Source: Pirellula sp. SH-Sr6A (GTDB lineage: Bacteria > Planctomycetota > Planctomycetia > Pirellulales > Pirellulaceae). Taken from it: 64,000 nucleotides of DNA. The translations under genes and the position numbers were made by a program. This document shows, piece after piece, positions 16,815-26,425 of the stretch (the stretch's first letter is position 1; each line of letters starts with the position of its first letter). The notes beneath the pieces were generated by a model. The model worked only from the letters and a program-made list of their open reading frames with translations, did no database searches and was not told the DNA's origin. Location: the NCBI RefSeq assembly GCF_001610875.1, contig NZ_CP011272.1, forward strand, positions 186,001 to 250,000, read 5' to 3'.

Positions 16815-19800
16815 GTGTTAGACGGAATCATTCGCTTCTCGCTCCATAATCGCACCATCGTCGCGATCGCGTCCCTCCTGGTGGCCATCGTAGGCGGCTC
16901 GCTTCTGAGAGTCATGCCGGTCGACGTCTTCCCCGATTTGAATCGACCTACCGTAACCATCATGACCGAAGCACCCGGTCTCGCTCCCGAGGAGGTCGAG
17001 GTCTTGGTAACGCGTCCTATCGAATTGCTCCTCAATGGTGCGACGGGTGTCAAACGCGTTCGTTCTTCGTCAGCGATCGGATTGTCGATCATCTGGGTCG
17101 AATTCAACTGGGGTACCGACATCTTCATCGACCGCCAGATCATGAATGAGAAATTGCAACTGGCCCAATCCCGACTTCCTCCTGGTACCACCCCAACCTT
17201 AGCACCGATCTCATCCATCATGGGTGAAATCATGCTTATCGCGCTGCGGAGTGACTCGACTCCTTCGACCCAAGAAGAGGCCGACGCGAAAGCCATGGAG
17301 CTTCGAACTTTGGGAGAATTCACGGTTCGAAATAGACTGCTCGCAGTCGAGGGCGTATCGCAAGTCTCCGTGATGGGCGGCACTCTTAAACAATATCAAG
17401 TCCTTACGACTCCCTCCAAGCTCGCTGCTCGCAATGTAACCCTCGAGCAGCTGACCGATGCGACAGCGAAGGCAAATGTGCTGGCAGGGGGCGGTGTTAT
17501 GAATCGCGGGGACAAAGAATCATTGCTTCGCATCCAAGGCCAATCCCTTACGCTCGAGGAAATTGCAGCTACTCCGATCGTGTGGCGCGATCAAATACCG
17601 ATTCGCATCGGCGACGTTGCGGACGTGCGGCTAGGGGGGCCGGTCAAACGGGGTGATGCTTCTGCGATTGTCAAAATCGAACCCGATATCGACTTCGCGG
17701 TCCTTCATCCAGATCGATATGAATCTAGCAAATCGGCAATCCCCTCTCTCGAGCCAAGCGGCGAAACCGCCCCTGCTAGCTCTCTGACCTACCGCGAATT
17801 TCGCGGAGGTGCTGCTGTGATGCTCACCGTCCAGAAGCAACCCGATGCCGACACGATTCAGTTGGACCAACGGATCGACACCGTGCTCGCATCCCTGCAA
17901 AAAGAGTTGCCCGCCGATGTGAAAATCGAATCGGAGATCTTCCGTCAAAGTCACTTTATTGAAGCCGCCGTTGCGAATGTCAGCGAAGCGGTTCGCGATG
18001 GCGCAATTTGGGTCGTGGTTATTCTCTTTTTCTTGATGGGGAATTTTCGGACGAGCGTCAGTTCTTTGACCTCCATGCCCCTATCCATCCTGCTGACCAT
18101 CATTGTCTTCTATCTCTTCGATATCACGATCAACACAATGACACTCGGGGGAATTGCCGTTGCTATCGGCGATTTAGTGGATGACTCCATCGTCGACGTC
18201 GAGAATATCTATCGGAGACTTCGCGAAAACAAACAGTTGCCTCTAGCGTCGCAAAAGGATTCTCTCGACGTTATTTTCTCTGCCTCGAGCGAGATTAGGA
18301 ATTCGATCGTCTACGCCACGTTGATCGTCGTCCTGGTCGTCACCCCCCTGTTCATGATGTCGGGCATTGAAGGGCGATTGTTCGCCCCGCTTGGTATCGC
18401 GTACATCGTGGCTTTGATGTCCTCCTTGGCTGTGTCCCTGACCTTTACTCCTGTATTGGCCAGCTTCCTATTGCCGAAAGCTCCCTTCCTCGCCAACAAG
18501 CGTGAGCCACTCTTGATGCGTTGGCTCAAGCACGCCGACGAACGACTGCTGCGTTGGACTTTGGATCGTCCGCGGTTTGTGATTTCCATCGTGGGAGTGA
18601 TGGTGATGCTCAGTTCCCTTACACTGCCTTGGATGGGAGGTGAATTCTTACCTCCTTTCAATGAAGGAACCGCCACGGTCAATCTGAGGCTTGAGCCAGG
18701 AACTTCACTTGAGGAAAGCCAACGTGTTGCGAGCAGAGTCGAGTCCATCCTCTTGGAGGTACCAGAAGTCTTGTCCGTCGCGAGGCGCACGGGGCGGGCC
18801 GAACTCGACGAGCATGCCGAAGGGGTCAATAACACCGAATTCGAGATTCGCTTCGCCGAACACAAACGCGAGAAAGAAGGTTGGCTTCCTACAATCCTAC
18901 GCGCTATTCCGATTGTGCACTTATGGAGCTACGAATACCGAGGTAGACCGCCGGAGGTGGTCGTTGCCGACCTTCGCGATCGAATCTCCAGTATTCCGGG
19001 AGCAGCCGTCAATATTGGGCAACCGATCTCGCACCGACTGGATCATATGATGTCGGGTATCCGGGCCCAAATTGCGGTCAAGGTATTTGGCAACGATTTG
19101 CGTGAACTGCGAACTGCTGCCTATGACATCCAAGCTCGCATGCAGTAGATCGAAGGAGTCGTCGATCTTCAAATCGAGCCTCAAATCGAAATATCGCAGC
19201 TGCAAATGCGGGTGAAACGCGAAGAGGCGTCCCGGTATGGGCTTGCTCCGGGGGACGTCGCCCGGGTTCTCGAAACGGCCTTCAAAGGGAATGTGGTCTC
19301 GCAAGTCATCGAGGAAGACAAATACTTTGGGCTGGTTGTCTGGTACGACGAAGAATCCCGCCGCGATCCCAGTGTGATCGAAGAGACACTGCTCGAAACA
19401 CCGTCCGGTGCGAAGGTAGCGCTATCGCAGGTAGCCGAAATCCTCGACACCACCGGACCAAATGTCCTCAATCGGGAAAATGTCCAGCGACGAGTGGCTG
19501 TCTTTTGCAATGTGCAAGGACGCGACTTGGCGAGCGTCGTCCGCGACATTCGGGTTTCACTGCAACCTATCGAAGAGTCTTTGCGGGCATTGCCTGGCGA
19601 ATACTATCTCGACTTTAGCGGTCAATTCGAGGCCCAGCGCGAGGCAACGATTCGCTTATGGGGACTGGCGGTGCTCAGCACGGTGGGTGTCTACCTGCTG
19701 CTCATCAAAGCGTTAGGTTCCCATCGCTCCGCGTTGCAAGTCATCGCGAATATCCCCTTGGCCGCGTTTGGCGCGGTCGTCGCGCTTCTCATTGTGAATC

Positions 19801-20240
19801 GCCCCGATATGGCCGAGCTCGCCGAGCATCCCTGGACCCAATGGCCCTCGATATGGATTCAGTCAACGCACTTGTCGCTCGCTCACTGGGTCGGCTTTAT
19901 CACACTCATCGGGATTGTTAGTCGAAATGGGATTATGATGATTTCGCACTATCAGCACTTGATGGACATCGAAGGGATGCCCTTCGGAAAAGAGATGATC
20001 ATTCGCGGCAGTCTGGAACGGCTGGCCCCGGTGATGATGACGGCGATGACCAGCTTTATTGGGCTTGTCCCCCTTCTCTTCGGTGAGGGGGAGCCGGGCA
20101 AGGAAATACTCTATCCTCTCGCCGTTGTCCTCTTCGGTGGAATGATCGCCTCCACCGCCCTCGATCAGATCGTCACCCCAGCGCTCTTCTATTTATTCGG
20201 CTCCCGATCTGTCCGTTCAAAAAAACCGGTTTCCCCCTAG
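16815..20240 (+). pseudogene. CusA/CzcA-type heavy-metal RND pump interrupted by one in-frame amber codon
   Basis: The frame starting at GTG 16815 (GAGGT upstream) encodes 777 residues, then TAG at 19146-19148, then continues in the same frame to the stop at 20240 (1142 codons overall, close to a normal 1050-1100-residue HME-RND pump). The codons right after the TAG (IEGVVDLQIEPQIEI) continue the family sequence without a gap. The upstream part holds TM1, the first periplasmic loop and TM2-TM7 (AIGDLVDDSIVDVENIYRRL near residue 453). The downstream part holds the rest of the second loop and TM8-TM12 (GEPGKEILYPLAVVLFGGM). A reinitiating ATG at 19206 could make a 344-residue fragment. Nonsense mutation, read-through and sequencing error are all possible. 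Confidence 0.85.
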
Positions 20241-20400
20241 GTGTTGTTCCTTTACAACCAATAGCCTTGGCTTCCGTCCCTATCCCAACTTGTCCATTCC
20301 AGCAGTTGCTGTCCCTTCACTAGGTGTCACTTTATGCGTTGCCTGGGGTCTGCAGAATCGGTATTGCAGCGGCATCTCTGGATGCGGTATCGGCCAGGTC

Positions 20401-20643
20401 ATGAGAGTGAAAACCTTATTACGAAACGTTAACTCGCTTTTGTGCCTTTTGGCTCTTTCAACTGGTGGGTGCACTCTGACTCACTCGCAAAAGCCAAACA
20501 AGACGTATGACGTACGTTGGCATCCTGTGAAGTCCTGGTTCGATAGCATTCTTGGCGACGATAAACAGGATCAACTGTGGAAGCAAGGGGTTGGATTCAA
20601 TAACCCAAACTCCGAACGCATCCGACAGGAAAGACAGAATTAG
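20401..20643 (+). CDS. Small lipoprotein of unknown function
   Basis: 80 residues from ATG 20401; an in-frame upstream ATG at 20290 would add a stretch without signal-peptide character. The N-terminus is a lipoprotein signal (MRVKTLLRNVNSLLCLLALS) with lipobox STGGC. The mature part is short, basic and polar (DVRWHPVKSWFDSILGDDKQ) and ends RIRQERQN. I do not recognise the family. It follows the RND pump by 160 bp on the same strand, so membership in the metal operon is possible but unproven. Confidence 0.6.
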   Translation: MRVKTLLRNVNSLLCLLALSTGGCTLTHSQKPNKTYDVRWHPVKSWFDSILGDDKQDQLWKQGVGFNNPNSERIRQERQN

Positions 20644-20853
20644 CGAATGGTCGCCCGCTGTCAAAATCAATAAATCGGTACGTTTTCTTAGGCAAGCCAC
20701 ATGCGGGTGCGCAGCATCGCGGTGCTCCTGGTCATCATCGTACTCCTACTCGGTTGGCCTCCGACACGGCTTCGCTCGGTTGAAGGAATCGGAGTAAGAT
20801 CGAACTCGCATCGTTGGGGGCAGCGACTCGGTCGGTTCGATTGGGGGTTCTTC

Positions 20854-20895
20854 GAGCACGAGTGGGAGCACGAGCACGAGTGGGGGTGGGGGTAG
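20854..20895 (+). repeat. Hexamer tandem repeat (GAGCAC/GAGTGG/GGGTGG)
   Basis: Six to seven degenerate 6-bp units end just before the stop of the isochorismatase-ThuA gene on the other strand. They sit in the 258-bp gap 20644-20901, which otherwise holds no convincing gene. Confidence 0.6.
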
Positions 20896-20901
20896 GGGAG
20901 G

Positions 20902-22473
20902 CTAATCTTTTCGCAAGGACCAATCGATCGCGTTCTTGAGCAACTGGGCAAAGGCAGGTTGCTCAAAGTCGGAAACGTGACCCAGCGAGGTGTAGAAACT
21001 GCGGCCACCGTTCGCCCGCTGGAACGTCCAAGCCACCGGCTCTTGATTGCCATTTGGGATCCTGCCGATCAAAAGAGGCTTTGCCCCACTCTTCAACGGG
21101 GAGACTTGATAAAGCGAACCTTTGGATACATAGCTCTTGCTCGGTTGGCTCTCCCAGCTCTTCAAAATGGGGTGCGAGATATCCGACGCGAGCGACACCG
21201 TCGTCGCGAGATCGTTCGCATAGTGATTGGTGTAACTCCCACCCCAAACCTCTGCATCGAACTCGGGCCAGCTTGCGACCCCCGGAGCGGTCTCTCCCTT
21301 TCGAAGTGAAAAGGCATGGCTGGCCGTTCGAATGCCGATCATCGGCTTTCCCGACTTTTCAAACTCGCGCACGACCGCCAGCGATTCTGCAACCAACGGA
21401 CGTCGTCGCACGCTGACGAGCAATGCATCGGCGTCGCGGATCGCCTCGATACCCGGAACCACAGCAGGCTCGGTACAACTGCCAAAGATCCATCGCAATC
21501 GGTACTCCTTGCCCAGCTGCTGGATGCTCCAGGGCGGAAGGGTCTTCTCGGTCGAATACTCATCTTCGCCCATCAGTATGGCGACCGTGGGCCGCGTATC
21601 CGCTTGGAATCGAAACGGCTTGCCTCCCAGGATTTGATCGCTCGTGAAGGTCGAACAAACATAGCGTTCGATATGGTCGATGATAAGATCGGTGCCGGTG
21701 AAGTGGCTGACGTACGGTTCGCAGTTCGGATCGTACATCGTGTCGGTCAGATCGGCGATCAAGGCTGTTCTCTTTCCAGTTTGCACCATCCTTCGCAAGC
21801 CAAAGGGGCGGCCTAACACACACATATTGGTGTGAACCCCCGCGAGGATCACATTCTCGATCCCTTTTGCCTCGAGAATACTCCAGATTTCCTCCCCCTT
21901 GTCGCTGATGAAATCGGACTCGGATTGGATCGTCAATCCTTCGTGCTGCTTCAACCAAGGAGCCTTCGGATTGCGTCCCATCCGAACAAGCTCTTGCACC
22001 CAAGCGGCATGTTCCTCCGGCGTGTCATCCTCGCCGCCATTGGACTGATCAATGGGGTACTTTCCTTTTTCTTCCTCAGGAATGCGATAGCACCATTCCC
22101 GAATCCCTTCCGGCAACCGATCCGCCTTGGCAATCTTCTGGGCTCGTTGACGCGCGGGGTGTCCTTCATAAGACTTCATGCAGTCGCTGGGGGCGTGGAT
22201 GACCGTCACGCCCCGGTCTCGCATCGACTTGACGGTTTCCTCCATGCGAGGAATGAGTTCATTAACCCGCAATACGGCCCGACGGCAGTGATGAGAGTCC
22301 CAGACATCGCACAAAATGAGAGCCGTCTTTTTCGGTTCCCAATTTTGTTGAACCGAAACACGGTGGTATCGCCCCGATCCCTCAGCGGATTCGACCTGTC
22401 GCGTCAACTGGAGTGAGAGAGGGGAAGCGGTTTGAAAGCCGAGCAGAAAGAAAGCAACAACGGTAGGAAGCAT
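20902..22473 (-). CDS. Secreted isochorismatase-like hydrolase fused to a ThuA-like domain
   Basis: 523 residues from ATG 22473, chosen because a signal peptide starts there (MLPTVVAFFLLGFQTASP); an upstream in-frame extension of 51 codons is polar and unlikely. Residues about 48-270 form a cysteine-hydrolase domain with D56 (LILCDVWDSHH) and the nucleophile C218 (AGVHTNMCVLG). The domain carries a large insertion around 95-180. Residues about 295-523 form a ThuA-like (glutamine-amidotransferase fold) domain (VAILMGEDEY; HAFSLRKGE; FYTSLGHVSDFEQPAF). Likely periplasmic; the substrate is unknown. It lies 85 bp downstream of the acs gene on the same strand. Confidence 0.83.
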   Translation of the reverse strand: MLPTVVAFFLLGFQTASPLSLQLTRQVESAEGSGRYHRVSVQQNWEPKKTALILCDVWDSHHCRRAVLRVNELIPRMEETVKSMRDRGVTVIHAPSDCMKSYEGHPARQRAQKIAKADRLPEGIREWCYRIPEEEKGKYPIDQSNGGEDDTPEEHAAWVQELVRMGRNPKAPWLKQHEGLTIQSESDFISDKGEEIWSILEAKGIENVILAGVHTNMCVLGRPFGLRRMVQTGKRTALIADLTDTMYDPNCEPYVSHFTGTDLIIDHIERYVCSTFTSDQILGGKPFRFQADTRPTVAILMGEDEYSTEKTLPPWSIQQLGKEYRLRWIFGSCTEPAVVPGIEAIRDADALLVSVRRRPLVAESLAVVREFEKSGKPMIGIRTASHAFSLRKGETAPGVASWPEFDAEVWGGSYTNHYANDLATTVSLASDISHPILKSWESQPSKSYVSKGSLYQVSPLKSGAKPLLIGRIPNGNQEPVAWTFQRANGGRSFYTSLGHVSDFEQPAFAQLLKNAIDWSLRKD

Positions 22474-22558
22474 GCTTGTCACGCCTTGGAAGGAAACCGA
22501 CGGGGTAGGATCCCGCCAGTATAAACCATCCAAACCAGGGTGTGGTGCAAGTCCCGTG

Positions 22559-24520
22559 TTACGATTCCTCGTTGCCGCGCAATTTCGCGAGAACGCTAAA
22601 GTCCTCGAGGGTGGAGGTGTCGCCAATCCCTTCCTTCCCGGAAGCGATGTCCCTTAACAATCGCCGCATGATTTTGCCGCTCCGCGTTTTAGGAAGCGAC
22701 GAAGTGAAGCGAACGTCGTCAGGCACGGCCAAGGCTCCGATTTCCTTTCGAACGTGTTTCTTCAATTCATCGCGGAGAGAATCGCTAACGACTCCATCTT
22801 TCAAGCTGACGAAGACCGCAATGGCCTGCCCCTTGATGTCATCCGGTCGACCGACAGCCGCTGCTTCCGCCACAGCAGGGTGGCTCACCAATGCGCTCTC
22901 GACCTCGATGGTGCTCAATCGATGCCCCGACACATTGATCACGTCATCGATCCGACCCATGATCCAATAGTAGCCATCCTCGTCATGACGAGCGTTGTCA
23001 CCGGTCAAGTAATGATTGGGAACGCGAGTCCAATACTGCTCGACATAGCGTTGGTCATCACCCCAAATACCTCGAAGCATACCGGGCCACGGCTTGGCAA
23101 TGCAGAGCATGCCGCCATGGTGCACATCGACCGGCTGGAGCGAATCGCTCAATGTGGCAGGAACGATCCCGGGCAGCGGAAGCGTGCATGAGCCAGGTTT
23201 GCAAGGAATCGCGCCGGGGAGCGGGGACATCATGATTCCTCCCGTCTCGGTTTGCCACCAAGTATCAACGATGGGGCAGCGACCACCACCGATCTTGTTG
23301 TAATACCACATCCAAGCCTCGGGATTGATCCCCTCCCCAACGCTCCCCAACAGACGAAGCGAGGAAAGATCATGCTTCTCGACATGATGATCTCCCCATT
23401 TGATAAAGGCGCGGATCGCAGTAGGGGCGGTGTAAAGAATGGTTACTTTGTACCGCTCGATAATGTCCCAGAATCGATCTTCTTCAGGCCAGTTCGGCGC
23501 CCCCTCGTACAGAATTTGTGTCGCCCCCGCTGCCATCGGTCCATAGACGATGTAGGAGTGACCGGTGATCCAACCGCAATCGGCCGTGCACCAATAAATA
23601 TCTTCAGGCTTGTGATCGAACACCCACTGGAACGTCCGCTTGGCATACAGATTGTACCCTGCGGTTGTATGAAGAATTCCCTTCGGCTTACCGGTCGATC
23701 CACTGGTATAGAGGATGAACAGTGGATCTTCGCTGTCCATCGATTCGGCGGGCGAATCGGTGGGTACATCGGCAATCAAATCGTCCCACCAAACATCGCG
23801 GCCCGGCTGCATCGGCGCTCCGTGCCCCGTGCGTTTCAATACAACGCAGTGTTGCACCGAAGGACTTTTTGCCAACGCCGTATCAGCGGTCTCCTTCAAA
23901 TTAAGGACTTTGCCTCGACGATACCCGCCATCGGACGTGATGAGCAGTTTGACTTGCGCGTCGTTATTCCGATCCGCGATCGCCTCCGCGCTGAAGCCAC
24001 CAAAAATAACAGAGTGAATCGCTCCGATACGAGCGCATGCGAGCATGGCGATCGGCAACTCAGGAACCATCGGCATGTAAATGCTGACCCGATCCCCTTT
24101 TTGAATACCAAGCTTTTTCAGCCCATTTGCAAATCGACATACTTCGCGATGCACATCGCGGTAAGTAAGGGTTCGCTTCTCACCAGGCTCTCCCTCCCAA
24201 TGGAATGCAACCCGATCTCCATGACCCGCTTCCAAATGCGCATCCAAGCAATTCGCAGAGACGTTGGTTTGCCCGCCGACAAACCACTTCGCATGAGGTG
24301 ATTGCCAATCGAGAACTTTGTCAAACGGCTTGTACCAATGCAGATGCTCAACCGCTTCTTTGCCCCAAAAGCCTTCGATATCGGCCACGGATTCATCGTA
24401 AAGCGTTCGATACGCTTCCATGGAGCCGATGTGGGCTTTCCGTGCAAACTCCGCACTTGGGGGAAACACACGTGTTTCGTGCATGACATTATCGATTTGC
24501 CCGGCGGAGCTGTCTTCCAT
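22559..24520 (-). CDS. acs: Acetyl-CoA synthetase
   Basis: 653 residues, the usual length for AMP-forming acetyl-CoA synthetase. The P-loop-like A3 motif [11 protein letters not shown] is at 271-281. The acetate-pocket region reads WWQTETGG, the hinge is near [21 protein letters not shown], and the catalytic lysine is K616 in TRSGKIMRR. It catalyses acetate + ATP + CoA to acetyl-CoA in the cytosol, allowing acetate assimilation. K616 is the position that protein acetylation silences in homologues. It is followed by the isochorismatase-ThuA gene; no acetyltransferase gene is adjacent. Confidence 0.96.
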   Translation of the reverse strand: MEDSSAGQIDNVMHETRVFPPSAEFARKAHIGSMEAYRTLYDESVADIEGFWGKEAVEHLHWYKPFDKVLDWQSPHAKWFVGGQTNVSANCLDAHLEAGHGDRVAFHWEGEPGEKRTLTYRDVHREVCRFANGLKKLGIQKGDRVSIYMPMVPELPIAMLACARIGAIHSVIFGGFSAEAIADRNNDAQVKLLITSDGGYRRGKVLNLKETADTALAKSPSVQHCVVLKRTGHGAPMQPGRDVWWDDLIADVPTDSPAESMDSEDPLFILYTSGSTGKPKGILHTTAGYNLYAKRTFQWVFDHKPEDIYWCTADCGWITGHSYIVYGPMAAGATQILYEGAPNWPEEDRFWDIIERYKVTILYTAPTAIRAFIKWGDHHVEKHDLSSLRLLGSVGEGINPEAWMWYYNKIGGGRCPIVDTWWQTETGGIMMSPLPGAIPCKPGSCTLPLPGIVPATLSDSLQPVDVHHGGMLCIAKPWPGMLRGIWGDDQRYVEQYWTRVPNHYLTGDNARHDEDGYYWIMGRIDDVINVSGHRLSTIEVESALVSHPAVAEAAAVGRPDDIKGQAIAVFVSLKDGVVSDSLRDELKKHVRKEIGALAVPDDVRFTSSLPKTRSGKIMRRLLRDIASGKEGIGDTSTLEDFSVLAKLRGNEES

Positions 24521-24657
24521 TGCGTTACTCTAGGCTTAGTGGAGGGAAAGGGGGCGTTAAGCTTCGAAGATTCTGTTCGAGCCGCTGCATGCTGTCAAAT
24601 CCCATCCCAAGAATGACGGGATGGGATACTCGACGCGAACGATTCCATCGATGCGAT

Positions 24658-26277
24658 TTATTTGGTCAACGCTGGGGACGCGGTGAGGGAGAAAGCTTCC
24701 TCCACCGTCTTGCGTCCAAACGGTTTGACACCTTCAAACGGTCCGTCGACGCCCCCCTTGGGCCAATCGGCTTGATTGGCGTATTGCCCCTCGTCTCGAT
24801 ACTCGGTCTGTAGGCGCTGGATCTCAACCTTCAACGCGGCAAACACCTTCTTGTTCTCAGGCGAGAGTTTTTCTTCCCCTTCGAACATCAAATTGTTTTG
24901 TTCATTAGGATCGACCCGCAAATCGTACATTTCATAGAGTTTCTTATTCCAGTAGTAGATAAGCTTGTGCGTCTCGGTTCTCACACCGTAATGGGCCTGC
25001 GTGTTATGGTGCCCTGGGGAGTGGTAGTAGCGATAGTACACAGTCTTGCGCCAATTGGCGGGCGTCTCGCCCTGCAACAGTGACTTGAACGAAACACCTT
25101 GCATGAACTCGGGAATCTCACAACCAGCCAGGTCCAGCAAGGTCGGAGCGATATCGATATTCGCCACCATAGCTGTGGGTTCAATGCCAGATCGAATTCC
25201 AGGACCTGCTGCCAATAAGGGAGTTCGAAGACCGGGCTCGTACATGAAACGCTTGTCATACATTCCGAGCTCTCCCAAATACCAACCGTTGTCCGACGTG
25301 TAGATGACAATGGTGTTCTTTTCCAAATCGTTCTTCTTCAAATACTCCATGACTTGTCCAACCGAATCATCAACCCCCTGGACGCATGCCAGGTAATCCT
25401 GCATGTATCGCTGATACTTCCAGTGAACCAAATCCTCACCCTCTAGCATCTTGCCGTTCACTTCCAAACGCATGGGCGTTTCATTCAGCCAAGCATTGCG
25501 CTGTTGCGGAGTCAATCCTTCCGGTGGTACGAGTTTCAAGTCGCGGCGGGTTAGATCCTTCGCGACCGTTTGCTGGTTTTCGGGCAATGCGGCTGGACGC
25601 GTCTTGTAATCATCGAACAGGGTTTTGGGCTCGACGAATTCCTTGCCAGCAAACAACGCCTTGTTCTTTTCATCGGGATCCCAAGCACGGTGCGGTGCTT
25701 TGTGATGCAGCATCAAGAAGAAAGGCTTGTCCTTGGGACGATTCTCCAAAAACTCCAAACCCAGCTTTGTCGTTACTTCGGTGCAGTGGCCTGCAATCGT
25801 CACACGCCCCTGGGGCGTGACGAAGGCGGGATCCACGTAGGAACCTTGGCCTGGTAAAACGATCCATCGGTCAAATCCAGTGGGGTCGGATCCCAAATGC
25901 CATTTGCCGATCATCCCGGTGTGGTAGCCATTCTTTTGCAAATGCTTCGCAACGTGATCGCGCGAACCGTCAAACCGATTGAAAACCGGAACACCATTGA
26001 GGTGCGAATACTGACCGGTGAGAAGGGTGGCGCGGCTTGGTGTGCAAATGGAATTCGTCACAAACGACTGCAAGAACTTCGCTCCCTTGGTCGCCAGCTG
26101 GTCCAAGTGAGGCGTTTGATTGACCTGCGAGCCGTAAGCACTGATTGCCGCCCTCGCATGGTCATCGGAGAAGATGAAAAGAATATTCGGTCTCTCCGCC
26201 TTAGACACCGCGGGTAGCAACGCCACGACGCAGGGAGTCAACAGCGTCCACAAAAACATTCGCCGATATCCGAACAT
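24658..26277 (-). CDS. Secreted type I (FGly) sulfatase
   Basis: 539 residues with a signal peptide (about 1-27). The formylglycine motif is CTPSRATLLTG with C78, and metal ligands D38 and D39 sit in FIFSDDHARA. Later conserved segments are TGMIGKWHLG, FLMLHHKAPHRAWDPDE, IVIYTSDNGWYLGEL and YKTRPAALP. Formylglycine is made from C78 by a separate enzyme not in this window. Planctomycetes carry many such sulfatases for sulfated polysaccharides; the specific ester here is unknown. Same strand as acs, 137 bp upstream of it, but no functional link is visible. Confidence 0.93.
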   Translation of the reverse strand: MFGYRRMFLWTLLTPCVVALLPAVSKAERPNILFIFSDDHARAAISAYGSQVNQTPHLDQLATKGAKFLQSFVTNSICTPSRATLLTGQYSHLNGVPVFNRFDGSRDHVAKHLQKNGYHTGMIGKWHLGSDPTGFDRWIVLPGQGSYVDPAFVTPQGRVTIAGHCTEVTTKLGLEFLENRPKDKPFFLMLHHKAPHRAWDPDEKNKALFAGKEFVEPKTLFDDYKTRPAALPENQQTVAKDLTRRDLKLVPPEGLTPQQRNAWLNETPMRLEVNGKMLEGEDLVHWKYQRYMQDYLACVQGVDDSVGQVMEYLKKNDLEKNTIVIYTSDNGWYLGELGMYDKRFMYEPGLRTPLLAAGPGIRSGIEPTAMVANIDIAPTLLDLAGCEIPEFMQGVSFKSLLQGETPANWRKTVYYRYYHSPGHHNTQAHYGVRTETHKLIYYWNKKLYEMYDLRVDPNEQNNLMFEGEEKLSPENKKVFAALKVEIQRLQTEYRDEGQYANQADWPKGGVDGPFEGVKPFGRKTVEEAFSLTASPALTK

Positions 26278-26425
26278 GAAAAACCTCGTATGCGGTTTGG
26301 AGTTCTGCTCGGGCCAAGCAGGTTATCTAACAGGAACGATCCTATTTGCAGTTCAAAGGGCACCCGAACTGCAACTCCTCGGAGTCGGAATAGCAGCGGA
26401 AATGTCGGATGTATTGTGACTGCAG

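Noticed and set aside
20701-20895. 64-codon plus-strand frame with a hydrophobic start
   Set aside because: The start looks signal-like, but the second half is the hexamer repeat and no ribosome site is present; evidence too weak.
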